A stretch of 64,000 nucleotides of DNA, taken from positions 1 through 64,000 of the forward strand of contig LZRT01000062.1 of assembly GCA_002159075.1 (NCBI GenBank), given 5' to 3'. The notes below the pieces were generated by a model that did no database searches, was not told the DNA's origin, and was given only the letters and a program-made list of their open reading frames with translations. This document shows, piece by piece, positions 48,613 to 56,624 of the stretch (positions are counted from its first letter, which is position 1; each line of letters starts with the position of its first letter). The position numbers and the translations under genes are program-made. The stretch is from Bacillus thermozeamaize. GTDB lineage: Bacteria; Bacillota; Bacilli; ZCTH02-B2.

Positions 48613-49698
48613 ATGCTTCGCTCATTTTACTCCGGAATTTCCGGCTTGAGGAACTTCCAGACCAAACTGGACGTGGTTTCCAACAACATCTCCAATGTCA
48701 ATACCGTCGGCTTTAAAAGTTCCCGGGTGATGTTCCAGGACATCATGAGCCAGACGCTTCAGGGCGCCACCGCTCCGGCAGCTCCAAGAGGAGGCGTTAA
48801 CCCGAAGCAGGTAGGTTTGGGTGCGACGATTTCTTCCATTGATACCAAGTTTATGAATGGCAGCCCGCAGACCACCAACTATCCGACGGACTTTTTCATT
48901 GACGGGGATGGATTCTTCCTGGTCACTGGAGATGGAGGAAATGTGAAATATTTGACACGGGCGGGTAATTTCAAACTGGATGCCAACGGTGATTTGGTGG
49001 ATACCCGTGGGATGAAAGTGGTGGGAGTCGAGTTGGTTATAGGTAATCCTAGTAACACGTTAGTTCCAAGAATCCAAGCGGGTACGCCGGTTACAGTTCC
49101 TAATAACAATCCGGGAACCCCAGCTCAAAATTATTTAGCTATCAATTTGAAGTATGTCCCGGCAGGTGCATATTATTTTGACGCTCAAGCTACACCTCCA
49201 GCATATGTACAGGCTTCTGGAAGGACTGGATATGGTATAGCTGTAAAACCATCAGATTTTAAAGGAACGAATGATATCTTGGGACATGACCCAGATGGTG
49301 ATGGCACTGCAAATACGCCAGTCGAAATCGTTGATTACTCCATTGGTTCAGATGGAACGATTGAGGTTCTAGGTAGTGATGGGGAAAAGTACATTCTTCC
49401 ATATAAAATTGCAATGGCTGTGGTGCAAAACCCTGAAGGACTACTGAAAGTAGGAAATTCTTTATATCAATATACAGGGAATGCAGATATTGGTAATTTG
49501 GAAGATCACATCACGACACCCAATGATCCAAAAACTGGCAGCGGCGCCATCTACAGTGGCTTCCTCGAAATGTCCAACGTGGACCTGTCGGAGGAGTTCA
49601 CCGAAATGATCATCGCGCAGCGGGGTTTCCAGGCCAACTCCCGGATCATCACCACTTCGGACGAGGTGCTCCAGGAGCTGGTTAACCTCAAGCGTTAA
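48613..49698 (+). CDS. flgE: Flagellar hook protein FlgE (FlgG/FlgE family)
   Basis: The hook subunit, 361 residues. The N-terminal rod/hook helix MLRSFYSGISGLRNFQTKLD with NNISNVNTVGFKSSR and the C-terminal EEFTEMIIAQRGFQANSRIIT are conserved. The middle (about residues 137-305, bases 49021-49530) is markedly AT-rich with codons such as AAT, TTA, TAT and GTT, unlike both flanks; this suggests replacement of the surface domain. GAAAAGGAGG precedes ATG 48613. Confidence 0.94.
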   Translation: MLRSFYSGISGLRNFQTKLDVVSNNISNVNTVGFKSSRVMFQDIMSQTLQGATAPAAPRGGVNPKQVGLGATISSIDTKFMNGSPQTTNYPTDFFIDGDGFFLVTGDGGNVKYLTRAGNFKLDANGDLVDTRGMKVVGVELVIGNPSNTLVPRIQAGTPVTVPNNNPGTPAQNYLAINLKYVPAGAYYFDAQATPPAYVQASGRTGYGIAVKPSDFKGTNDILGHDPDGDGTANTPVEIVDYSIGSDGTIEVLGSDGEKYILPYKIAMAVVQNPEGLLKVGNSLYQYTGNADIGNLEDHITTPNDPKTGSGAIYSGFLEMSNVDLSEEFTEMIIAQRGFQANSRIITTSDEVLQELVNLKR

Positions 49699-49724
49699 AG
49701 CGTGAAGGGAAAGGGTGACGGCGG

Positions 49725-49949
49725 TTGATTCGCTTGACCAAGCTCAACGGCGCGCCTGTGGGCGTCAACGCCTTGTTCATTGAAACGGTGGAGATGGTTC
49801 CCGACACGGTGATCACCCTGACCACCGGCAAAAAAATGATTGTACGCGAAACCATGGAGGAAGTGGCGGAGCGGGTCACGGCGTTTTACCGCCAGGTGGG
49901 GCTCGCCGCCGTCACCGTCAGACAGAGTACGGAGGTTGCCGATGACTAA
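49725..49949 (+). CDS. swrD: FlbD/SwrD family flagellar protein
   Basis: A 74-residue FlbD-family protein, called YlzI or SwrD in B. subtilis, where it raises flagellar power for swarming. It starts IRLTKLNGAPVGVNALFIETVE and has TLTTGKKMIVRETMEEV. TTG start at 49725. It overlaps fliL by 8 bases. Confidence 0.92.
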   Translation: MIRLTKLNGAPVGVNALFIETVEMVPDTVITLTTGKKMIVRETMEEVAERVTAFYRQVGLAAVTVRQSTEVADD

Positions 49950-50394
49950 GTTTCGCATGGTATTACTTGTCCTGATTACCGTTTTGCTGCTCATTATTGC
50001 CGCCGGGATCTTCCTGCTCTTTGCTTACGGACTGCCAAATGAAGGAGAGTCGCGTCTGGGGGGCAGCGCATCGGCGAAAGGGCCCGATGCCGTGCAGGTG
50101 AGGGAGCTGACCTGGACATCGCCCGAGATCAAGACCAATCTCCAGTCGGGGAATCTGGTCCTGGTACAGTATGCCTTTCAGGTGGAAAACAAAAAGGCGG
50201 TCGAAGAGTTGGAACTTCGCTCCCATCAGGTAAATGATGCGATCATCTCGCTTCTGCAGGACCAGACGAAAGAGGACTTGCTCAAGTCGGATGGTTCCCA
50301 GAAGCTGCGGACGCAGCTTCAGAACAGGCTCAACCAGTTCATGCAGGAAGGAAAAGTGGTTGAGGTGTACACGGTCCAGCAGATTGTGCAGTAG
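49942..50394 (+). CDS. fliL: Flagellar basal body-associated protein FliL
   Basis: A 150-residue stator-associated membrane protein with one N-terminal TM (about 6-29, MVLLVLITVLLLIIAAGIFL) and an external domain (QYAFQVENKKAVEELELR, VNDAIISLL, LNQFMQEGKVVEVY). ATG 49942 follows CGGAGG; the longer frame from 49840 lies in swrD. Confidence 0.94.
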   Translation: MTKFRMVLLVLITVLLLIIAAGIFLLFAYGLPNEGESRLGGSASAKGPDAVQVRELTWTSPEIKTNLQSGNLVLVQYAFQVENKKAVEELELRSHQVNDAIISLLQDQTKEDLLKSDGSQKLRTQLQNRLNQFMQEGKVVEVYTVQQIVQ

Positions 50395-50411
50395 GAAGGG
50401 GCGGTATCACC

Positions 50412-51404
50412 TTGGCGGAAGTACTTTCCCAGGCAGAAATCGATAAACTGCTGGCTGCCTTGACTTCCGGAGAGATGGATGCGGATGAGCTGAAGGAAGA
50501 GACGGCGCGCATCCGTCCCTATGATTTCAAACGGGCGCTGCGGATGTCCAAAGAACAAATCCGTTCCCTGACACGGATCAACGAAGGGTATGCCCGTTTG
50601 CTGAGTTCCTTTTTTTCCGCACGCTTGCGGGCTTTTGTGGATGTCAAGCTGGAGACGGTGGAACAGTTGCCGTATGAAGAATTTGTCCGTTCCATCCCGA
50701 GCCAGACGCTGCTTTTTGTCTTTCAGGCCGAACCGTTGCAGGGGCGGATGGTGCTGGAGGTGCCTCCCAACATCTCCTACGCGATGCTGGATCGGGTATT
50801 GGGCGGTCAAGGGTTTGGCAAATACGTACCTTCCAATTATACGGAGATTGACCGCTTGCTCTTGGAGCGGCTGTTTACCAAATCCTTTGAGCATTTTCGC
50901 GAGGCATGGACGAATGTGGCCCAACTTTCGCCGCGTGTGGAGACGGTGGAATACAATCCGCAATTTCTGCAGCTGGTATCGGCGAATGAAACGGTGGTGG
51001 TCAGCTCTTTCAGCGTGACCATTGGCGACACCAAAGGGTTTATCAATCTGTGCATTCCACACATCGCCCTGGAACCGGTCATCCAGCGCCTTTCCTCGCA
51101 TTATTTTATGGCCAACCAACAGCGCTTTCGTAAGGAGGGCGACAGCGAACCGATCCGGCTCCAGTTGTTGAACACGACGGTGCAGGTTGTCGTTGAGCTT
51201 GGAAGGGCTTCGCTGACTGTCAAGGAACTGCTGGGGATCGAGCCCGGGGATGTGATCACGCTGGATCAATCGATACACCGGCCGTTGCGGGTAAAGGTGG
51301 ATGGCGAGGTGAAGTTTCTGGGGATCCCCGGGTTAGTCAATCAACGGATGGGCGTGCAAATCGAGGAGTTATTGCGGTCAGGAGGAAAAGAGCATGAGTC
51401 ATGA
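50412..51404 (+). CDS. fliM: Flagellar motor switch protein FliM
   Basis: The C-ring protein that binds CheY-P. The 330-residue product has the N-terminal CheY-binding peptide VLSQAEIDKLLAAL, a CheC-like middle domain starting at RPYDFKRALRMSKEQI, and a C-terminal SpoA domain (ELGRASLTVKELLGIEPGDVI in parts). It starts with TTG 50412 after GGAAGGGGC. It overlaps fliY by 11 bases. Confidence 0.97.
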   Translation: MAEVLSQAEIDKLLAALTSGEMDADELKEETARIRPYDFKRALRMSKEQIRSLTRINEGYARLLSSFFSARLRAFVDVKLETVEQLPYEEFVRSIPSQTLLFVFQAEPLQGRMVLEVPPNISYAMLDRVLGGQGFGKYVPSNYTEIDRLLLERLFTKSFEHFREAWTNVAQLSPRVETVEYNPQFLQLVSANETVVVSSFSVTIGDTKGFINLCIPHIALEPVIQRLSSHYFMANQQRFRKEGDSEPIRLQLLNTTVQVVVELGRASLTVKELLGIEPGDVITLDQSIHRPLRVKVDGEVKFLGIPGLVNQRMGVQIEELLRSGGKEHES

Positions 51405-52614
51405 CGGGATTTTATCGCAGGAAGAAATTGATGCCTTGTTGAACCAGTCGGGCGAGACATCCGATTCTGAAACGCTCGCCTCGGAAGCCCAGCTGACGGA
51501 AGTGGAAATCGATGCATTGGGTGAGATCGGAAACATTTCCTACGGTTCATCCGCCACGGCCTTGTCCACCATTCTCTCGCAACGAGTGGAAATCACCACG
51601 CCCCAGGTACAGGTAATCAGCAAAGAAAGGCTGCTCGAAGAATTCAATACACCCTATGTGATCCTGCAAGTGGAGTTCACCGAAGGGCTGTTGGGAAAAA
51701 ACCTGATGGTCCTCAAGATTCGTGACGCTCTCGTGATTGCGAATATCATGATGGGCGGGGATGGTCAGGTGAATGAGGAGGATGAGCTGACCGAGCTTCA
51801 TCTGAGTGCGGTGCAGGAGGCGATGAACCAGATGATGGGTTCATCGGCCACAGCCATGGCTTCCTTGTACCAGCGGGTCGTCAATATCTCTCCGCCTCAG
51901 GCACGGGTTGTGAACATGCAGCAGGAGAGCGATCAACTGGATCTGGAAGATTGGCTGGTCCGCATCGGCTTCAGATTGCGGGTGGGCACACTGATCGACT
52001 CCACGATCATGCTCTTGATTCCCCTGAGTTTTGCCAAGGAGATGGTTTCGCTCCTCATATCTCCATCGTCCGCTTCCACTGTTTCCGAGGTGACTGCTGC
52101 GACAGAAGTCCCGGCAGCTCCTGCAGGAGCACAGGCAGAACCCGCCTCCAGCGCATCGATGCACGCGGAGGCGTCGGTCCGTCAAAAGGCAACAGCTGTG
52201 TCCAGCGAGGCTGGGTATTCGACCAACCATTCACCGGGTGAACTTCGGGCATCGGCTTCCGGTTCGCCGTCGCATCAGTCTCAGGGCGAAACACAACAGA
52301 TCCCGGTACAAAAACCGGAGTTTACGCCGCTATTTGAACAAAAATCCCAGGTTGAAACGCAAAACCTCGATATATTGATGGACATTCCGCTGCATATCTC
52401 CGTGGAGTTGGGCCGGACGAAAAAAATGATCAAGGAAATTTTGGAACTGGCTCCCGGCTCGGTCATTGAACTGGACAAGCTGGCTGGTGAACCGGTGGAC
52501 ATCTATGTCAACCAAAAATTGATCGCCCGCGGTGAAGTTGTGGTCATTGATGAGAATTTCGGCGTTCGGATCACGAACATTCTCGATCCGCGTGAACGAC
52601 TTCGCAACATTTAA
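51394..52614 (+). CDS. fliY: Flagellar motor switch phosphatase FliY
   Basis: FliY is the Bacilli-type FliN with CheY-P phosphatase activity. Its 406 residues hold an N-terminal CheY-binding peptide (ILSQEEIDALLNQ), a CheC-like domain with two intact active-site patterns (DALGEIGN and SAVQEAMN, each with the proline 22 residues later), a Ser/Ala/Gln-rich linker about 230-310, and a C-terminal FliN/SpoA domain (ISVELGRTKKMIKEILEL). Confidence 0.97.
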   Translation: MSHDGILSQEEIDALLNQSGETSDSETLASEAQLTEVEIDALGEIGNISYGSSATALSTILSQRVEITTPQVQVISKERLLEEFNTPYVILQVEFTEGLLGKNLMVLKIRDALVIANIMMGGDGQVNEEDELTELHLSAVQEAMNQMMGSSATAMASLYQRVVNISPPQARVVNMQQESDQLDLEDWLVRIGFRLRVGTLIDSTIMLLIPLSFAKEMVSLLISPSSASTVSEVTAATEVPAAPAGAQAEPASSASMHAEASVRQKATAVSSEAGYSTNHSPGELRASASGSPSHQSQGETQQIPVQKPEFTPLFEQKSQVETQNLDILMDIPLHISVELGRTKKMIKEILELAPGSVIELDKLAGEPVDIYVNQKLIARGEVVVIDENFGVRITNILDPRERLRNI

Positions 52615-52647
52615 TGAAACAAAACGGATTCAACAGGAGGGATTTCC

Positions 52648-53019
52648 ATGTCCGGTCGCATCATGATTGTGGACGATGCAGCATTTATGCGAATGATGCT
52701 CAAAGATATCCTCACACGCCACGGGTTCGAAGTGGTCGCGGAAGCTGAAAATGGCTCAGTGGCTGTCGAGATGTATAAAGAGAAGAGACCAGATCTGGTG
52801 ACGATGGATATTACCATGCCGGAGATGGATGGCGTGACAGCATTGAAGGAGATTCGAAAAATTGATCCGAATGCCCAGGTCGTCATGTGTTCGGCAATGG
52901 GACAGCAGGGAATGGTGATAGAAGCGATTCAAAGCGGTGCCAAGGATTTCATTGTCAAGCCCTTTCAGGAGGAAAGGGTGGTTGAAGCGGTGAAAAAAAT
53001 CCTCGGTAAGGTCAGCTAG
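52648..53019 (+). CDS. cheY: Chemotaxis response regulator CheY
   Basis: A 123-residue single receiver domain. The acidic pair Asp9/Asp10, the phosphorylation site Asp54 (VTMDITMPEMDG), Ser in VMCSAMG and Lys in FIVKPFQ are all present. CAGGAGG precedes ATG 52648. It sits between fliY and fliO as in B. subtilis. Confidence 0.98.
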   Translation: MSGRIMIVDDAAFMRMMLKDILTRHGFEVVAEAENGSVAVEMYKEKRPDLVTMDITMPEMDGVTALKEIRKIDPNAQVVMCSAMGQQGMVIEAIQSGAKDFIVKPFQEERVVEAVKKILGKVS

Positions 53020-53030
53020 AAAGGATTCCC

Positions 53031-53666
53031 ATGAAACGGTCACCTTTGTTCATCCTCTACATCTTTCTGTACATCTTTGCATTGCTCTGGCTGTGGCCAC
53101 AATGGGGTGTCGCTTCGGCCGACAACCCCTTTGGCGAACGGACGGTGAAGGAGGCGCTGGAGGCTTCCGAGACGACGTCTTCCCAGTCATCGCCTTCCCG
53201 GGGCGAAACCGGGCCACAACATGAGCCGTCGCGTCCTGCCGGAGGAATCGGGTATGCCCTTGTCAACATGGTGGCTGCCTTATCCCTGGTTTTGGCGCTG
53301 ATTTACATATTTTACAGGCTTTTTCTCAGGCGCCAGCGGTTCTTGCGGGAGATCGGAGGCGTGCGGTACCTGGGCGGATTTCCCCTCGGTCCGCAAAAAT
53401 CACTGCAGATGGTGGAAATTGCGGGAAAAGTGTATGTCCTGGGCGTGGCTGAACAGGTGCACTTGCTGCGCCTGATTGACGATCCGGATGAGAAGGAAAC
53501 CTTGTTGGCGCAAATCGCCCCGCCAGAGCTTTCTGACCTTCCTTCCACGGAGATCACCAGGCGCTTTTCGGCGAAGCTGGAACGATTGAAGGAGCAGCGG
53601 CGCAAGTGGCTGGATCGATTCCTTTCCCGGCAGGCATCTTCCAGGGACGGTGAGGGACGTCCATGA
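53031..53666 (+). CDS. fliO: Flagellar biosynthesis protein FliO (FliZ)
   Basis: A 211-residue export-gate accessory protein named FliZ in B. subtilis. It has an N-terminal signal-like helix ([17 protein letters not shown]), a TM about 82-102 ([20 protein letters not shown]) and a cytoplasmic domain with [20 protein letters not shown] and [11 protein letters not shown]. It overlaps fliP by 4 bases. Confidence 0.93.
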   Translation: MKRSPLFILYIFLYIFALLWLWPQWGVASADNPFGERTVKEALEASETTSSQSSPSRGETGPQHEPSRPAGGIGYALVNMVAALSLVLALIYIFYRLFLRRQRFLREIGGVRYLGGFPLGPQKSLQMVEIAGKVYVLGVAEQVHLLRLIDDPDEKETLLAQIAPPELSDLPSTEITRRFSAKLERLKEQRRKWLDRFLSRQASSRDGEGRP

Positions 53667-54433
53667 AAAAAATCTGGTGTGTCGGCTTCTTTGTCACCGT
53701 CGCCTTTTTCCTCCTGGCTGCGCCGGTATCAGCTGAGCCTCAGGAAGGACAGCAGCTGGCCTTTCCCGGTGTCCAGATCACGGTGGGGAGCGGGGAAGGA
53801 ACGCCCGACTTGGTGCCGACTTTGCAATTGCTTCTGTTTTTGACCGTCCTCAGCCTGGCGCCGGCGTTTTTGATCCTGATGACCAGTTTTACCCGGATCG
53901 TGATTGTTCTCTCCTTTGTCCGCAGCGCCCTCTCGACCCAGATGATTCCACCCAACCAGGTGCTGATCGGCCTGGCGCTGTTTTTGACACTGTTTGTGAT
54001 GGCGCCGGTGGCGGATGAAATCAACCGCACAGCGTGGCAGCCCTACCAGGCGGGAGAAATATCCCAGCAAGAAGCATTCGAGAAAGCCATCGTGCCGCTG
54101 AAGAAATTTATGGCCGCCCATACCCGGGAAAAGGACTTGCTTCTCTTTCTGGATTACACCAATGCGCCGCGGCCCAAGTCGGTAGAGGAAATATCCCTGA
54201 CCACGCTGATACCGGCGTTCGCCATCAGTGAACTGAAAACCGCCTTTCAAATCGGCTTTATGTTGTTTATTCCGTTTCTGGTGATCGATATGGTGGTGGC
54301 CAGTGTCCTGATGGCGATGGGAATGATGATGTTGCCGCCTGTGATGATTTCGTTGCCTTTTAAAATCCTGCTCTTTGTGCTCGTGGATGGCTGGTATCTG
54401 GTCGTTGAATCGTTGCTTGTCAGTTTTCGATAG
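53663..54433 (+). CDS. fliP: Flagellar export gate protein FliP
   Basis: A core type III export channel subunit, 256 residues. A cleavable signal peptide ([24 protein letters not shown] in parts) is followed by [30 protein letters not shown] and the C-terminal [32 protein letters not shown], all family hallmarks (given in parts of the membrane segments). Confidence 0.97.
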   Translation: MKKIWCVGFFVTVAFFLLAAPVSAEPQEGQQLAFPGVQITVGSGEGTPDLVPTLQLLLFLTVLSLAPAFLILMTSFTRIVIVLSFVRSALSTQMIPPNQVLIGLALFLTLFVMAPVADEINRTAWQPYQAGEISQQEAFEKAIVPLKKFMAAHTREKDLLLFLDYTNAPRPKSVEEISLTTLIPAFAISELKTAFQIGFMLFIPFLVIDMVVASVLMAMGMMMLPPVMISLPFKILLFVLVDGWYLVVESLLVSFR

Positions 54434-54448
54434 AAGGGATGAGGCACG

Positions 54449-54718
54449 ATGACGAGCGAACTGGTGATGCAATTGGCGAAAAATGCCATTTTCCATGTCT
54501 TGATTCTGGCCACTCCGCTGCTCGGGGCTGGCTTGCTCGTCGGGCTGCTTGTCAGTATTTTGCAGGCGACAACGCAAATTCAGGAACAGACACTGGCCTT
54601 TATTCCCAAGATCGTCGCCATCCTTCTGTCGCTGCTCTTGTTTGGGCCCTGGATGCTGACGACGATGGTGGATTACACAAAGGAGATGTTTCAACAAATG
54701 ATCTATTGGATTGGATAA
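54449..54718 (+). CDS. fliQ: Flagellar export gate protein FliQ
   Basis: An 89-residue protein with two membrane helices: about 15-38 (VLILATPLLGAGLLVGLLVSI) and 52-75 (AFIPKIVAILLSLLLFGPWM). Between them lies the conserved LQATTQIQEQTL. It is directly followed by fliR 3 bases after the stop. Confidence 0.97.
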   Translation: MTSELVMQLAKNAIFHVLILATPLLGAGLLVGLLVSILQATTQIQEQTLAFIPKIVAILLSLLLFGPWMLTTMVDYTKEMFQQMIYWIG

Positions 54719-54721
54719 GCG

Positions 54722-55498
54722 ATGGCAGCATGGACCGAGTCCTGGTTTTTATCGATGCTTCTGGTTCTGACGCGGATGACTACCTTTTTTGTCATCTCGC
54801 CGCTTTTTGCATACCGGAACGTACCCGTGACGTTCCGGTTGGGGTTGAGCGTGGCGATGGGCTTTTTGGTCATCTCGCAGGTTGACGCAGACCCCGGTCT
54901 GGTTCTTGACGGAACCTACCTGGGCTTGATTGTAAAGGAAGCGATGGTCGGGCTGATTCTCGGCTTTACGGCTTCCATGATCTTTGCAGCCATCCAGACG
55001 GCAGGCGCGATCGTCGACTTGCAGATGGGTTTTGCCCTGGCCAACCTGGTGGATCCCCAGTCCGGCGTGCCGATGCCCGTGACAGCCAACCTGAAGTTGA
55101 TCCTGGCGATGCTGTTTTTTCTGGCGATCGATGGGCATCATCAGCTCATCCGCGGCATCATGGCCAGTTTCAAACTGATCCCACTCGGTCAGGCGGGACT
55201 GGAGAGCTTTACCATGGATGTGGAATGGCTGGCCCGCTTTTTTGCACAGAGTTTTCTGATCGCGTTGCAAATCGCGGCACCGATGGCGGCGGCCCTGTTT
55301 CTTGTCGATCTGGCGATGGGCATCATCGCCCGCACCGTGCCGCAGATGAACTTTTTTGTCATCGGCTTTCCGTTAAAAATGCTGTTTGGCATTCTCGTCT
55401 TGTTCCTGGTGATACCCGGATTTTTTGTCGTTTTGACCTGGTTGTACCAGCAGATGTTTGAAGCGATGAGTCAAGTGATGCAACGGTTGGGGATCTGA
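54722..55498 (+). CDS. fliR: Flagellar export gate protein FliR
   Basis: A 258-residue polytopic export-channel subunit with about six membrane helices. Conserved segments include FFVISPLFAYRNVPVTFRLGL, GFALANLVDPQSGVP and NFFVIGFPLKMLFGILV. One base separates its stop from the flhB start, and it is not fused to flhB. Confidence 0.96.
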   Translation: MAAWTESWFLSMLLVLTRMTTFFVISPLFAYRNVPVTFRLGLSVAMGFLVISQVDADPGLVLDGTYLGLIVKEAMVGLILGFTASMIFAAIQTAGAIVDLQMGFALANLVDPQSGVPMPVTANLKLILAMLFFLAIDGHHQLIRGIMASFKLIPLGQAGLESFTMDVEWLARFFAQSFLIALQIAAPMAAALFLVDLAMGIIARTVPQMNFFVIGFPLKMLFGILVLFLVIPGFFVVLTWLYQQMFEAMSQVMQRLGI

Positions 55499-55499
55499 G

Positions 55500-56555
55500 A
55501 TGGCCATGGAAAAAACGGAAAAAGCCACGCCGAGGCGCAGGCAGGAGGCAAGGGAGAAAGGCCAGGTCGCCCGCAGCGGCGACGTGGCGCCGGCCATGAT
55601 CATCCTGGGCGTGTTTGCGCTGCTCGGGATCATGGGAAGTTTTTTGATGGAAGTGGTAACCGGCCTGTTTCACAGGGATTTGACGGAGTATTTTCACTGG
55701 CAGGTTACAGACCGAAGCGTTCAATTGATCCTAACAGAAATGCTCTGGGAGATGGCCAAGATTTTGCTTCCCTTGTTCGGGCTGGTGCTGTTTCTCGGAG
55801 TGGCTGGCAACCTGTTGCAGGTGGGCGTGCTTTTTACAACCCAGCCATTGAAAATGGATGTGAACCGCCTGAATCCCGTCGAAGGGATGAAACGAATTTT
55901 TTCCTTGCGTGCGTTGGTGGAATTTGTCAAGTCGCTGCTGAAATTCATCGTCATCACGGTGGCGGTGGGCTGGGTGATCTGGCTGGAGCGGGAGGAGTTG
56001 ATTCTCCTGGCACAGTGGCCGCTCATCGGGACGCTGAAGTATGTCGGCGCCATGGTCGTCAAGACCGGATTGACCGCAGGCGCGCTGCTATTGGTATTGG
56101 CGGTGTTTGATTACTTCTACCAAAGGTATGATTATGAGAAAAAACTCCGGATGTCCAAGCAGGAGGTCAAGGATGAGCTGAAACGGACAGAAGGAGATCC
56201 GCTGATTCGCAGCCGGATCAAGGAACGCCAGCGGGCTTTGGCGATGCGGCGGATGATGCAGGAAGTGCCACACGCCGATGTAGTCATCACCAACCCGACC
56301 CACTATGCGGTGGCGCTCAAATACGACATGGACAAGATGCCTTCGCCGCAAGTGGTGGCCAAGGGGAAAGGCCATGTGGCCCTGCGGATCAGGGAGATTG
56401 CCCAAGAACACAACGTCGTGATCGTGGAAAATCCCCCCTTGGCCCGGTTGCTGTATTCCAGTACCGAAGTGGGCGATTGGATTCCTCCCGAGATGTTCCA
56501 GGCGGTGGCGGAGGTGCTGGCTTACGTGTATCAAGTGACCGGCAGAACGATTTGA
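55500..56555 (+). CDS. flhB: Flagellar export switch protein FlhB
   Basis: FlhB controls substrate switching. The 351-residue product starts EKTEKATPRRRQEAREKGQ, has four membrane helices, and a cytoplasmic domain cut at NPTH (Asn265-His268 in VVITNPTHYAVALKYD). Its C-terminal domain is the paralogue of ylqH at 28.1 kb. A 69-base gap precedes flhA. Confidence 0.98.
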   Translation: MAMEKTEKATPRRRQEAREKGQVARSGDVAPAMIILGVFALLGIMGSFLMEVVTGLFHRDLTEYFHWQVTDRSVQLILTEMLWEMAKILLPLFGLVLFLGVAGNLLQVGVLFTTQPLKMDVNRLNPVEGMKRIFSLRALVEFVKSLLKFIVITVAVGWVIWLEREELILLAQWPLIGTLKYVGAMVVKTGLTAGALLLVLAVFDYFYQRYDYEKKLRMSKQEVKDELKRTEGDPLIRSRIKERQRALAMRRMMQEVPHADVVITNPTHYAVALKYDMDKMPSPQVVAKGKGHVALRIREIAQEHNVVIVENPPLARLLYSSTEVGDWIPPEMFQAVAEVLAYVYQVTGRTI

Positions 56556-56624
56556 GCTTGCGGGAGTATGTGACGGGGGATAGGGAATGAGAGGAAGGGA
56601 CGCAAGAAGGCAGGAGGGAGCGCG

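Noticed and set aside
49021-49540. AT-rich part of flgE as an inserted mobile element
   Set aside because: The reading frame is continuous and the conserved ends join properly, so it is a domain difference rather than an insertion that breaks the gene.
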